Source: an uncultured Microbacterium sp. (GTDB lineage Bacteria > Actinomycetota > Actinomycetes > Actinomycetales > Microbacteriaceae). Taken from it: a stretch of DNA of 6,723 bases. A model generated the notes under the pieces. It had not been told where the DNA came from, ran no database searches, and saw only the letters and a program-made list of their open reading frames with translations. The translations under genes were made by a program, and so were the position numbers. Each line of letters begins with the position of its first letter. The stretch's first letter is position 1. The stretch lies in contig CANSLE010000133.1 in NCBI GenBank assembly GCA_947647645.1, forward strand, positions 1-6,723. The letters are read 5' to 3'. Positions 1-6,150 of this stretch are shown one piece after another.

Positions 1-1123
1 CGCGGCGATCGCCGTGTCCGGCGGGGGCGCCGATGTCGGCGCGGACGGGCTGCACGCCGTCAGCGGCAACGACGAGCCCCGCCCGATCGCGAGCATCAGC
101 AAGCTCATCACGGCGCTCGTCGTCCTCGACGCACATCCGCTGCAGAGCGCCGACGACCCCGGCCCCACGCTCACGTTCGACAAGGCCGCCCACGACCTCT
201 ACGACCAGTACTACGTGCTCGACGCGACCATCGAGCCGATGCCGACCGGCAGCTCGATGTCGCTGCGCGACGCCCTCATCACGATGCTCCTGCCGTCGGC
301 GAGCAACTATGCGGATGCCGTGTCGAGGTGGGCCTTCGGGTCACGATCGGCGTACCTGTCGGCGACCCGCGCGTGGCTCTCCGCACATCAGCTGAACGGC
401 ACGACCATCGTCGAGCCGACCGGTGTGGACTCCCGCAACGCCAGCACACCGAGCGACCTGCTCGCGATCGGTCAGCTCGCCGCCGCCAACCCCGCGCTCG
501 CCCGCATCACGTCGATGACCTCCGCGACGGTCCCGGGTGTCGGGACGGTCTCCAACACGAACGATCTGCTCGGCCACAACGGGATCACCGGGCTGAAGAC
601 CGGCAACAACGGCCCCGGCACGTTCGCGCTTCTCTACTCGGCATCCGTGAACATCGGCCTGAGCGAGCCGGTGAAGATCGTCGGCGTCTCCCTCGACGGG
701 CAGTCGCGCGAGCAGGTGGATGCCGACGTCTCGCGGGCGCTGGGCAGCCTCGCGGCCGGGGTCCACGTGATCTCCGTCGCCAAAGGCGGGACCCCCGTCG
801 GCGTCGTGACGAGTCCGTGGGGCGGATCGGCTCAGCTCGTGCTCGCGCACGACAAGAGCCTCATGACGTGGTCCGACACCCCGATCACCGCAACGGTCTC
901 CGTCACGACGCCGCCGACCGGGGCCGACGGACAGGAGGTCGGCGTCGCGACCTGGGCCTCGGGCGGCCGCAGCGCCGTCGCCGCGGTCGCGGTGCGCGGG
1001 ACGATCGATCCACCCAGCGGCTGGTGGCGTCTCACGCACCCGAATCTGCTCGGTCAGCCCGCGGCTGCGCCGTCGCCGATCCCCACGCCGACACCCTCTC
1101 CGACGCCGTCGCCGACGCCCTGA
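1..1123 (+). CDS. D-alanyl-D-alanine carboxypeptidase-like serine peptidase (5' end missing)
   Basis: Family role: extracytoplasmic penicillin-binding-protein-type enzyme (peptidase S11-like) that removes the terminal D-Ala from peptidoglycan stem peptides. The frame is open through the left edge, so the GTG at 14 is an internal Val codon and the signal peptide or N-terminal anchor lies outside. Counting from that codon as residue 1, the active-site SxxK is S27-I-S-K30 and the KTG triad is K195-T-G197 within GLKTGNNGPGTF. The expected SxN motif (PSAN-type) reads S95-A-S97-N98, so Ser sits where Asn is usual and Asn follows one place later. After the catalytic domain (to about residue 225) comes a beta-rich C-terminal region, then a Pro/Thr/Ser tail (353-369). 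I see no C-terminal membrane helix. The stop (TGA 1121-1123) abuts the stop of the convergent hydrolase gene. Family call is firm; activity is inferred given the motif change. Confidence 0.88.
   Translation, partial: AAIAVSGGGADVGADGLHAVSGNDEPRPIASISKLITALVVLDAHPLQSADDPGPTLTFDKAAHDLYDQYYVLDATIEPMPTGSSMSLRDALITMLLPSASNYADAVSRWAFGSRSAYLSATRAWLSAHQLNGTTIVEPTGVDSRNASTPSDLLAIGQLAAANPALARITSMTSATVPGVGTVSNTNDLLGHNGITGLKTGNNGPGTFALLYSASVNIGLSEPVKIVGVSLDGQSREQVDADVSRALGSLAAGVHVISVAKGGTPVGVVTSPWGGSAQLVLAHDKSLMTWSDTPITATVSVTTPPTGADGQEVGVATWASGGRSAVAAVAVRGTIDPPSGWWRLTHPNLLGQPAAAPSPIPTPTPSPTPSPTP
1070..1120 (+). repeat. Pro/Thr/Ser low-complexity C-terminal tail
   Basis: Codons for the last 17 residues of the carboxypeptidase alternate Pro with Ser or Thr and end PTPSPTPSPTP. 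At the DNA level this gives repeated CCGACGCC/CCGTCGCC words. Such tails are common on secreted actinobacterial wall enzymes and probably act as a flexible spacer. The repeat makes this end prone to length variation between strains. Confidence 0.75.
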
Positions 1124-1126
1124 TCA
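1121..1126. other. Back-to-back stop codons of convergent genes (TGATCA)
   Basis: The + strand stop TGA (1121-1123) is followed directly by TCA (1124-1126), the minus-strand TGA of the alpha/beta hydrolase. The 6-bp palindrome TGATCA therefore serves both genes, with no intergenic base. Any transcription terminator for either gene must lie inside the other's coding sequence. Confidence 0.95.
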
Positions 1127-2083
1127 GGAGACCGCGCCGGAGAGCAGCCACCGCCGGAGCGCGACGTATGCGGCATCCCTCGGTCCGGGAGCCGAGAGGA
1201 ACACGTCGTGGATCGCGCCCTCGATCCGTGCGACGGTCACGAGCGGGCCGAGGCGAGGTGCCGCGCGAGCGATGTCGTCGACCACGAGGACGCTGTCCGT
1301 CGAGGTCATCTGCGCGCTCCACTGCAGCGGAGCGGTCGATCCGGTCGACAGCAGCGTGAGCACCGGGGCGTCGATCGCCACCCCCGCCGCGATCACCGCG
1401 TGTCCCCGTGTGATGGCGGCCAACCACCCCGGGTGGGTCGGGAAGCCGCGCTCCGGGCGCCAGCCGTCCGGGCTGTCGGGAAGCGTTCCGAGCTCGCGCT
1501 GCGCCCGCGTGTAGAACCCGAGATCGACGACCGGGTGAGCGCCGAGCGGATCGAAACGTGCCCGCATCTCGATGAGCGGGGCGATCGCCTGCCGCCCGAT
1601 CGCACCGGTCTGCAGCTCGAGCCAGGGACTGTTGAGCACCACCGCGCTCGCGACGCCGGGATGCCGCGCGGCCCACAGGCTGAGCGTCAGCCCGCCCGTG
1701 GAGTGCCCCATCAGCACCAGGCGTCTGCCCGACCGCGGGTGGCCCATCGCGGCCAGCGCCGCCGAGATGTCGTCGTCGTAGTCCTCGAGGGCGGCGACGT
1801 AGCCGGGCGTCTGGCCCGGTCGCAGGCTCCGCCCGTAGCCGTGCAGGTCGAGGGCGTAGAACCGGGCGCCGAGTCCGGTCCACAGCCGGGCCAGCCCGGT
1901 CTGGAAGAAGTAGTCCGACCATCCGTGGACGTACAGCACGTCGACGCCCGTCAACGGTCGAAGCCACGGCATCCGCGGCCGGGAGCGCACGAGCGTCGCC
2001 GGACCGGCCGCCGCGGAACCGAGCGCGAGCGTCTGCTGCGCGAATCCCGGCCCCAGGATGTCCTCGACCCACGTACCCGCCAT
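1124..2083 (-). CDS. alpha/beta hydrolase (serine hydrolase, Hydrolase_4/lysophospholipase-like)
   Basis: A 319-residue cytoplasmic protein with no signal peptide. The alpha/beta-hydrolase core is clear: an oxyanion-hole strand VLYVHGW (49-55), the DLHGYGRS segment (79-86), the nucleophile elbow G126-H-S128-T-G-G131, and a C-terminal histidine in EGAIHDVFLS (His292). The acid is probably Asp263 in the STDSVL strand-turn, with Asp269/270 as alternatives. The lid region (about 155-225) is long enough to cap the active site. This resembles the serine aminopeptidase/monoacylglycerol lipase group, which hydrolyses esters or lysophospholipids, but the sequence does not reveal the substrate. The ATG at 2083 is chosen because a TAGGCT -10 box ends 6 nt before it. 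It lies 53 bp downstream of fprA with its own predicted promoter, and converges on the carboxypeptidase gene without a gap. Confidence 0.9.
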   Translation of the reverse strand: MAGTWVEDILGPGFAQQTLALGSAAAGPATLVRSRPRMPWLRPLTGVDVLYVHGWSDYFFQTGLARLWTGLGARFYALDLHGYGRSLRPGQTPGYVAALEDYDDDISAALAAMGHPRSGRRLVLMGHSTGGLTLSLWAARHPGVASAVVLNSPWLELQTGAIGRQAIAPLIEMRARFDPLGAHPVVDLGFYTRAQRELGTLPDSPDGWRPERGFPTHPGWLAAITRGHAVIAAGVAIDAPVLTLLSTGSTAPLQWSAQMTSTDSVLVVDDIARAAPRLGPLVTVARIEGAIHDVFLSAPGPRDAAYVALRRWLLSGAVS

Positions 2084-2089
2084 GGCCTC

Positions 2090-2095
2090 AGCCTA
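2090..2095 (-). promoter_or_regulatory. Predicted -10 box (TAGGCT) of the hydrolase gene, leaderless
   Basis: TAGGCT fits the actinobacterial TANNNT -10 consensus. Six nucleotides (GAGGCC) separate it from the ATG, so transcription should begin at or next to the start codon. I see no convincing -35 hexamer. The GAGG lies only 2 nt from the ATG, too close to work as a Shine-Dalgarno sequence. Confidence 0.65.
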
Positions 2096-2098
2096 TCG

Positions 2099-2119
2099 AC
2101 GGGCCGGGAGCGCGCCCGT
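2099..2119 (-). other. Weak hairpin between fprA and the hydrolase gene
   Basis: ACGGGC (2099-2104) pairs perfectly with GCCCGT (2114-2119) across a 9-nt loop, just after the fprA stop and just before the hydrolase promoter. It has no T-tract. It may help end or protect the fprA transcript, but in DNA this GC-rich a 6-bp stem can easily be chance. Confidence 0.25.
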
Positions 2120-2136
2120 GGTGCGGCCGGAGCACG

Positions 2137-3507
2137 TCACTCGCCGCGCGAGACCCGCACCATCTCCTCGCGGTCGACGACCTTGATGCGGGCACGCTCG
2201 GGTGCGCCGAGCGCGACCTCGTGCTCGTCGAGGCGGTGCCAGCCGTCGAGGTCGGTCCAGCGCACTCCGCGGGACTCCAGCAGCGCCGGGATCGCCTCGG
2301 CGGAGGGGTCGGCCGGCTGCCACCACGACGCCTGGTCGTTGATGAGGTGGCTGATGGTCTCCATCGCGTCGGACTTGGTGTGACCGATGAGACCCACCGG
2401 GCCGCGCTTGATCCAGCCCGTGGCGTAGACGCCCGAGACGCGCTCGTTCGAGTCCTTGTGCAGCACCTGGCCCTCGTGGTTCGGGATCACGCCGTGCTTC
2501 TTGTCGAACGGGACGCCCGGAAGCGGCGATCCGAAGTAGCCCACCGCCCGGTAGAGCTGCTGGATGGGCACCTCGCGCAGCTCGCCGGTGCCGACCACGC
2601 CGCCCTCGGCGTCGGGGCGCGTGCGCTCGTACACGAGGGCCGCGACGCGGCCGGTGTCGTCGGTCCTCACCTCGACGGGCTTCGCCCAGAAGTGCAGGTG
2701 CAGTCGGCGCGATGCCTCACCGCCGGCGTTGTTGACGCCGGGCCGCTGACGCCACGACTGGAGCACGCGGTCGATCACCATGACCTGCTTGTTGCTCGCG
2801 ACCGCGGCGCGCGAGGCCTCGTCGTAGTCGAAGTCCTCGTCGTAGACGACCATGTCCACATCGCGCAGCTCGCCGAGCTCGCGCAGCTCGAGCGGCGTGA
2901 ACTTCACCTGGGCCGGGCCGCGGCGGCCGAACACGTGCACGTCGGTCACCCGAGACGCCTCGAGGCCGGCCTGCACGTTCGCGGGGATCTCGGTGACGAG
3001 CAGATCCTCGGCATGCTTGGCGAGCACGCGGGCGACGTCGAGCGCGACGTTGCCGTTGCCGATGACGGCGACGGATGCCGCGTCCAGCGGCCAGTCGCGC
3101 GGGAAGTCCGGGTGGCCGTCGTACCAGCTGACGAAGTCGGCGGCGCCGAAGGAGCCCGCCGCATCGATGCCGGGGATGTCGAGCTCGGCGTCCCTGATGG
3201 CGCCCGTCGCGAAGATGACCGCGTTGTAGTGCTGCTTCAGGTCGTCGAGCGTGAGGTCCTCGCCGAAGCGGACGTTGCCGAAGATGCGGATGTCGCCGCG
3301 ATCGAGCACGTCGCGCAGGGCCGTGATGATGCCCTTGATGCGCGGGTGATCGGGGGCCACGCCGTAACGGACGAGCCCGTAGGGTGCGGGGAGGTGATCG
3401 AACAGATCGATCGAGACGTCGAACTTGCGCTCGGCCTTCAGCAGGATGTCCGCGGCGTAAATGCCGGCGGGTCCCGCGCCGACGATGGCCAGCCTGAGCT
3501 TGGTCAT
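2137..3507 (-). CDS. fprA: FAD-dependent ferredoxin-NADP(+) reductase, adrenodoxin-reductase/FprA type
   Basis: Moves electrons between NADPH and ferredoxin in the cytoplasm using FAD. The 456 residues match the usual length of mycobacterial FprA. Visible motifs: N-terminal FAD Rossmann loop VGAGPAG (9-15); the APYGLVRYGVAPDHPRIKGI segment (41-60), diagnostic of the adrenodoxin-reductase group; NADP loop GNGNVALDVAR (150-160); GRRGPAQ (194-200), whose arginines contact the 2'-phosphate of NADPH; and the C-terminal FAD-binding stretch from YATGWIKRGP to GHTKSDA (361-381). The ATG at 3507 is preceded by AGAAGGA at good spacing, the only proper Shine-Dalgarno in the window. The 56-bp gap from the polyprenyl synthase stop contains no TA dinucleotide, hence no TANNNT box, so it is probably co-transcribed with that gene. 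The redox partner, a ferredoxin, is not in the window. Confidence 0.93.
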   Translation of the reverse strand: MTKLRLAIVGAGPAGIYAADILLKAERKFDVSIDLFDHLPAPYGLVRYGVAPDHPRIKGIITALRDVLDRGDIRIFGNVRFGEDLTLDDLKQHYNAVIFATGAIRDAELDIPGIDAAGSFGAADFVSWYDGHPDFPRDWPLDAASVAVIGNGNVALDVARVLAKHAEDLLVTEIPANVQAGLEASRVTDVHVFGRRGPAQVKFTPLELRELGELRDVDMVVYDEDFDYDEASRAAVASNKQVMVIDRVLQSWRQRPGVNNAGGEASRRLHLHFWAKPVEVRTDDTGRVAALVYERTRPDAEGGVVGTGELREVPIQQLYRAVGYFGSPLPGVPFDKKHGVIPNHEGQVLHKDSNERVSGVYATGWIKRGPVGLIGHTKSDAMETISHLINDQASWWQPADPSAEAIPALLESRGVRWTDLDGWHRLDEHEVALGAPERARIKVVDREEMVRVSRGE

Positions 3508-3514
3508 GGGTGTT

Positions 3515-3521
3515 TCCTTCT
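3515..3521 (-). promoter_or_regulatory. Shine-Dalgarno sequence of fprA
   Basis: AGAAGGA on the minus strand stands 7 nt before the ATG at 3507. It supports this start and shows the gene is translated from a leadered message, unlike the other genes here. Confidence 0.8.
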
Positions 3522-3544
3522 GTCAGATTCCGGTCGTGGAGCGA

Positions 3545-3562
3545 GCGCGGGTCGTCCCGCGC
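3545..3562 (-). other. Perfect GC hairpin in the polyprenyl synthase-fprA gap
   Basis: GCGCGGG (3545-3551) and CCCGCGC (3556-3562) form a perfect 7-bp stem with a 4-nt loop, starting one base after the polyprenyl synthase stop codon on the minus strand. No T-run follows, so it is not a canonical intrinsic terminator. It could be a partial terminator, an RNA processing or stability element, or a structure in the fprA leader that tunes expression of the downstream gene. Confidence 0.45.
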
Positions 3563-3563
3563 G

Positions 3564-4625
3564 TCAGCTGGAGCGGTCGACGATCACGTGGGCGAGCTTG
3601 ACCAGCGCGTCGCGGACGGCACCGGCGGGCAGGGGATCGATCGCCGAGATCGCGGCATCCGCCCACTCGTAGGCCTTGGCCCGGGTCGCGTCGGTCACGG
3701 CGTGGCTGCGTAGCTGATCGATCGCCTCGTCGAGGATCGCCGCGTCCGCGCCGTCGGCGATGCGGGCGACGCCGTCGTCGATCGTCGCTTTCAGCGCACG
3801 TGACGCCGGGTCGGCGGCGCGGCCGAGCAGCAGATAGGGCATCGTCGGCACGCCGGCGCGCAGATCGGTGCCGGGCACCTTGCCGGTCCTGACGGGGTCG
3901 TCCGACAGATCGATGACGTCGTCGAGCAGCTGGAACGCCACCCCGACCTTCTCGCCGTACTCCAGCACGGGGCGCAGATACTCGGACGGCGCGTCGGAGA
4001 ACAGGATGCCGGCCTGAGCGGATGCCGCGATCAGCGAGCCCGTCTTGTCGGCGAGCACCTGGATGTAGAAGTCGACCGGGTCGTCTCCGGCCTGCGCCCC
4101 GACGGTCTCGTGCATCTGCCCGAGGACGAGACGCTCGAAGGTGTTGGCCTGCAGGCGGATGGCGCGCTCCCCGATCTGCGCCATCAGCTGGCTCGCGCGG
4201 GAGAACATGAGGTCGCCGGTGAGAATCGCCACGCTGTTGCCCCAGACCGCGTGGGCGCTGGGCACCCCGCGACGAACGTCCGCGCCGTCCATGACGTCGT
4301 CGTGGTAGAGCGAACCGAGGTGGGTCATCTCCAGCGCGGTCGCACCGGAGACGACGTCCTCGGTCGTGCCTTCGCCCAGCTGCGCGGTCAGCAGCGTGAG
4401 CATCGGACGCACGCGCTTGCCGCCGGCTTCGTACAGGTAGCGGGTCGTCGCGTCGGCGAGCGCATCGCTGACGCGCAGTTCACGGGCGAGGGTGTCCTCG
4501 ACGCGGTCGAGGCCGTCTTCGACGACCGCGAGGAGCTTGCGCAGCCGCGGACCGGCGAGCACGCGCTCGGTCAGGCCGAGATTGGCCGTCAGTCGCGCGC
4601 CGGCAGCGGAAGGGCTCGGAGTCAC
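3564..4625 (-). CDS. Polyprenyl diphosphate synthase (long-chain, probable menaquinone side-chain synthase)
   Basis: Condenses isopentenyl diphosphate onto an allylic primer to make all-trans polyprenyl diphosphate, probably the menaquinone tail. The 353 residues fit the trans-isoprenyl diphosphate synthase family. Motifs: GGKRVRP (68-74), which binds IPP; the first Asp-rich motif D109-D-V-M-D113 in LYHDDVMD; MHETVG (171-176); DKTGSLIAAS (193-202); and the second Asp-rich motif D235-D-V-I-D239 within FQLLDDVIDLSDD. Residues 4 and 5 before the first Asp motif are small (Ser105, Gly104), as in medium- to long-chain enzymes, not bulky aromatics as in short-chain ones; exact length cannot be read. 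Comparable to mycobacterial GrcC1 or HepT/IspB-type subunits. The GTG at 4625 is chosen because TAGGCT ends 6 nt upstream. It follows menG by 41 bp, supporting a menaquinone role. Confidence 0.92.
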   Translation of the reverse strand: MTPSPSAAGARLTANLGLTERVLAGPRLRKLLAVVEDGLDRVEDTLARELRVSDALADATTRYLYEAGGKRVRPMLTLLTAQLGEGTTEDVVSGATALEMTHLGSLYHDDVMDGADVRRGVPSAHAVWGNSVAILTGDLMFSRASQLMAQIGERAIRLQANTFERLVLGQMHETVGAQAGDDPVDFYIQVLADKTGSLIAASAQAGILFSDAPSEYLRPVLEYGEKVGVAFQLLDDVIDLSDDPVRTGKVPGTDLRAGVPTMPYLLLGRAADPASRALKATIDDGVARIADGADAAILDEAIDQLRSHAVTDATRAKAYEWADAAISAIDPLPAGAVRDALVKLAHVIVDRSS

Positions 4626-4631
4626 CCTCCC

Positions 4632-4637
4632 AGCCTA
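4632..4637 (-). promoter_or_regulatory. Predicted -10 box (TAGGCT) of the polyprenyl synthase gene, leaderless
   Basis: TAGGCT is followed by GGGAGG (6 nt) and then the GTG start. GGGAGG is Shine-Dalgarno-like but touches the start codon, so it cannot act as a normal ribosome site. This favours a leaderless message starting at the GTG. It lies in the 41-bp gap after menG, making the gene independently transcribable. No clear -35. Confidence 0.68.
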
Positions 4638-4666
4638 CCGGGGCCGCCGGGTTCGAGCCGCGGGCG

Positions 4667-5380
4667 TCAGACGAGCGGCTTGATCGCGCGGTGCAGGGCC
4701 ACGATGCCGAAGGTGAGATCGCGATGCGCGACCCGGGTCCACCCGGCATCCCGGATCCACGACGACAGGGTCACCTGGTCGGGCCAGTCCTTAATCGACT
4801 CGTTGAGATAGTCGTAGGCGTCGGCGTTCGAGCTGACGGTGCGGGCCACGGTCGGGAGGATCCGGTCGTTGTAGAAGCGGTAGAGACCCGCGAAGGCCGG
4901 GTTCTGCGGGTGCGAGAACTCGCAGACGACGAGCCTGCCGCCCGGGGCGGTGACCCGCAGCATCTCGGCGAGCGCCTTGCGAGGGTCGTTGACGTTGCGC
5001 AGGCCGAAGGAGATCGTGACCGCGTCGAACTCGTCGTCGGGGAAGGGCAGCGCCATCGCGTCGGCCTCGACGAACGTGACGTTCGGCACATGCCCGTGGC
5101 GGCGACGGCCCTCGGCGATCATCCCGGGCGAGAAGTCGCCCGCCACGACCTCGGCGCCGCTGCGGGCGAGCGCGACCGAGCTCGCTCCCGTACCGGCGGC
5201 GAGGTCGAGGATGCGCTGGCCGGGGCGTGGGGCGACCGCGCGGGTGGTCGCGATGCGCCAGAGCCGGTCGTTGCCGAGGCTCAGCACGGTGTTCGTGCGG
5301 TCGTAACCGGCCGCGACCTCGTCGAACATGCCGCTCACTCGGGACGGGTCCTTGCCCAGGTCGGCGCGGTGCTCACTCAC
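4667..5380 (-). CDS. menG: Demethylmenaquinone methyltransferase (MenG/UbiE)
   Basis: Catalyses the last step of menaquinone synthesis, SAM-dependent C-methylation of demethylmenaquinone at the membrane surface. At 237 residues it has the normal UbiE/MenG length. Visible: the family signature around YDRTNTVLSLGNDRLW (26-41), SAM-binding motif I DLAAGTG (59-65), acidic end of strand 2 in AGDFS (80-84), EADAMALPFPDDEFD (105-119), the hallmark SFGLRNV (124-130), and LRVTAPGGRLVVCEFSHP (141-158). The classical signature has His where this protein has Asp38; from memory that is normal for actinobacterial members. GTG at 5380 is taken as the start because the -10-like TAGGAT ends 6 nt upstream and the protein begins at the expected place. 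The DUF402 gene ends 9 bp upstream. With menF divergent beyond it and the polyprenyl synthase downstream, the context supports menG over a generic methyltransferase. Confidence 0.95.
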   Translation of the reverse strand: MSEHRADLGKDPSRVSGMFDEVAAGYDRTNTVLSLGNDRLWRIATTRAVAPRPGQRILDLAAGTGASSVALARSGAEVVAGDFSPGMIAEGRRRHGHVPNVTFVEADAMALPFPDDEFDAVTISFGLRNVNDPRKALAEMLRVTAPGGRLVVCEFSHPQNPAFAGLYRFYNDRILPTVARTVSSNADAYDYLNESIKDWPDQVTLSSWIRDAGWTRVAHRDLTFGIVALHRAIKPLV

Positions 5381-5386
5381 CCTTCG

Positions 5387-5392
5387 ATCCTA
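5387..5392 (-). promoter_or_regulatory. Predicted -10 box (TAGGAT) of menG, overlapping the DUF402 stop codon
   Basis: TAGGAT, then CGAAGG (6 nt), then the GTG start. The first three bases are also the TAG stop codon of the upstream DUF402 gene (5390-5392). GAAGG touches the GTG and is too close to serve as a ribosome site, so a leaderless message is the better reading. No clear -35 is visible inside the DUF402 3' end. Confidence 0.6.
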
Positions 5393-5986
5393 GGCGCGCG
5401 CTTCATGCCCCGGGTCCGTGGAGGCGGGGGCGACGGCGTCGAGCACCGCGAGCCACCGGGCGGAGGTGACGCCGTCGTACGGCGCGCGCTCGGCGCGGAC
5501 GTCCGCCTCGAGCTCGCCCGCGACCCGTTCGAGGCGGGCGACGATCTCCAGCGGGTACCCGTAGCGGACGCGGTGCTCGTCCCACTCGTCGCGATCGTCG
5601 ATCCAGATGCCGCGACCGTCGCGGGCGCGCACGACGTCGAGATCCATGTCGATGCCCGTCGGGCCCGCGACGCGGCCGGCGCCGGCCGCGGCCTCCGCGT
5701 CGTCCCACCGCAGATCCCACGCGATATCGATGTATACCGCGATCCGCGGGTGAGTCGCGTTGAGGGTCGCCGCGTACGTGCCGCTCGGCGGGACGAGCGT
5801 GACGTTGTCGCCCAGGCTGACGGTGTCGACGCCGGGACGGGCGCTGCGCCAGCCGTCGCGCTGGCCGACCCAGTCGCCGTGCTGGTCGCTGCCGAGATAC
5901 ACGCACTCGTGCTCCCAGTGTGGCCCGCCGTCCCACTTACGCCACCGGAAGACGAGCGGGGTGCCGGGGGCGGGACGTGCGGTCAT
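5390..5986 (-). CDS. DUF402 domain protein (FomD/nucleotide-phosphatase-like fold)
   Basis: A 198-residue soluble protein. DUF402 covers FomD, which hydrolyses a cytidylyl-phosphonate in fosfomycin synthesis, and nucleoside tri/diphosphatases; both bind divalent metals through conserved acidic residues. The family signature is visible: an N-terminal beta segment FRWRKWDGGPHW (13-24), then VYIDIAWDLRWDD (84-96), IDMDLDVVR (112-120) and IWIDDRDEWDEHRVRYGYP (127-145). Likely metal ligands are among Asp87, Asp113, Asp115, Asp117, Asp131, Asp133 and Glu134. The C-terminal part (147-165) is probably helical. The frame stays open upstream to 6457, but the family match begins at the ATG at 5986, and TAGGCT lies 7 nt before it. 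It sits between menG (9-bp gap) and divergent menF, so a link to menaquinone or phosphorylated intermediates is possible but unproven. The substrate is unknown. Confidence 0.88.
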   Translation of the reverse strand: MTARPAPGTPLVFRWRKWDGGPHWEHECVYLGSDQHGDWVGQRDGWRSARPGVDTVSLGDNVTLVPPSGTYAATLNATHPRIAVYIDIAWDLRWDDAEAAAGAGRVAGPTGIDMDLDVVRARDGRGIWIDDRDEWDEHRVRYGYPLEIVARLERVAGELEADVRAERAPYDGVTSARWLAVLDAVAPASTDPGHEARA

Positions 5987-5993
5987 GGCCGGG

Positions 5994-5999
5994 AGCCTA
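5994..5999 (-). promoter_or_regulatory. Predicted -10 box (TAGGCT) of the DUF402 gene, leaderless
   Basis: TAGGCT (extended on its 5' side to TTAGGCT) is separated from the ATG at 5986 by 7 nt (CCCGGCC), which contains no Shine-Dalgarno sequence. This implies a leaderless message. A tandem GTTCCGT repeat (ACGGAAC read in this direction) begins 4 bp upstream, inside the spacer toward the -35 region, and could serve as an operator. Confidence 0.65.
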
Positions 6000-6003
6000 A
6001 CCT

Positions 6004-6017
6004 GTTCCGTGTTCCGT
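6004..6017. repeat. Tandem 7-bp repeat GTTCCGT x2 at the DUF402 promoter
   Basis: GTTCCGT occurs twice without a gap (6004-6010 and 6011-6017). It lies 5 to 18 bp upstream of the DUF402 -10 box, where a bound protein would cover the promoter spacer. The second arm of the inverted repeat at 6096-6106 carries the same word. Confidence 0.6.
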
Positions 6018-6106
6018 CGTCCGCGACGGCGGCGCCCGCCGCCGCGCGCGTCATTCCGGGGCCGCTCCGGCCGTCGACCGGCACGCGGACTGAATACGGA
6101 ACACGG
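6007..6106. repeat. 11-bp inverted repeat across the divergent region
   Basis: CCGTGTTCCGT (6007-6017) and ACGGAACACGG (6096-6106) are perfect reverse complements, 78 bp apart. Each arm reads ACGGAACACGG in the direction of the promoter it precedes: about -21 to -31 for DUF402 and about -51 to -61 for menF, if transcripts start at the start codons. This fits a shared regulator site, but no known regulator consensus is recognised. Confidence 0.55.
6027..6044. other. Perfect all-GC hairpin in the divergent region
   Basis: CGGCGGC (6027-6033) pairs with GCCGCCG (6038-6044) around GCCC. It lies upstream of both predicted promoters, so it would not be transcribed from either one. It may be a DNA structure or chance in GC-rich sequence. 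A smaller stem, GGCCG/CGGCC, follows at 6060-6072. Confidence 0.35.
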
Positions 6107-6144
6107 GGACCGGGCGCAGAGCCTGCTGGTCCGGCGCCGCGGAT

Positions 6145-6150
6145 TAGGCT
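6145..6150 (+). promoter_or_regulatory. Predicted -10 box (TAGGCT) of menF, leaderless
   Basis: TAGGCT (TTAGGCT when extended, as at the DUF402 promoter), then GAGCGG (6 nt), then the GTG at 6157. No ribosome site lies at usable distance. No -35 hexamer resembling TTGACA is evident 16-18 bp upstream. Confidence 0.66.

Noticed and set aside
14..16. GTG as the start of the carboxypeptidase
   Set aside because: The frame continues upstream through the left edge (Ala-Ala-Ile-Ala before it), and SxxK would lie only 27 residues in with no export signal; the real start is outside.
1208..2383. Long + strand open frame antisense to the hydrolase and the fprA 3' end
   Set aside because: Arg/Pro/Ala-rich translation with no motif, lying opposite two clear genes; typical of GC-rich antisense frames with few stops.
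3545..3562. Intrinsic terminator after the polyprenyl synthase gene
   Set aside because: The stem is perfect but no T-run follows in the direction of transcription, and fprA appears to depend on read-through; kept only as a hairpin.
2221..3672. 483-codon + strand open frame opposite fprA
   Set aside because: Composition dominated by Val, Asp, Ala, Arg and Gly, with no domain; fprA on the other strand has full family motifs.
4626..4631. GGGAGG as ribosome binding site of the polyprenyl synthase
   Set aside because: It touches the GTG with no spacing, so it cannot pair usefully with 16S rRNA; the -10 box explanation fits better.
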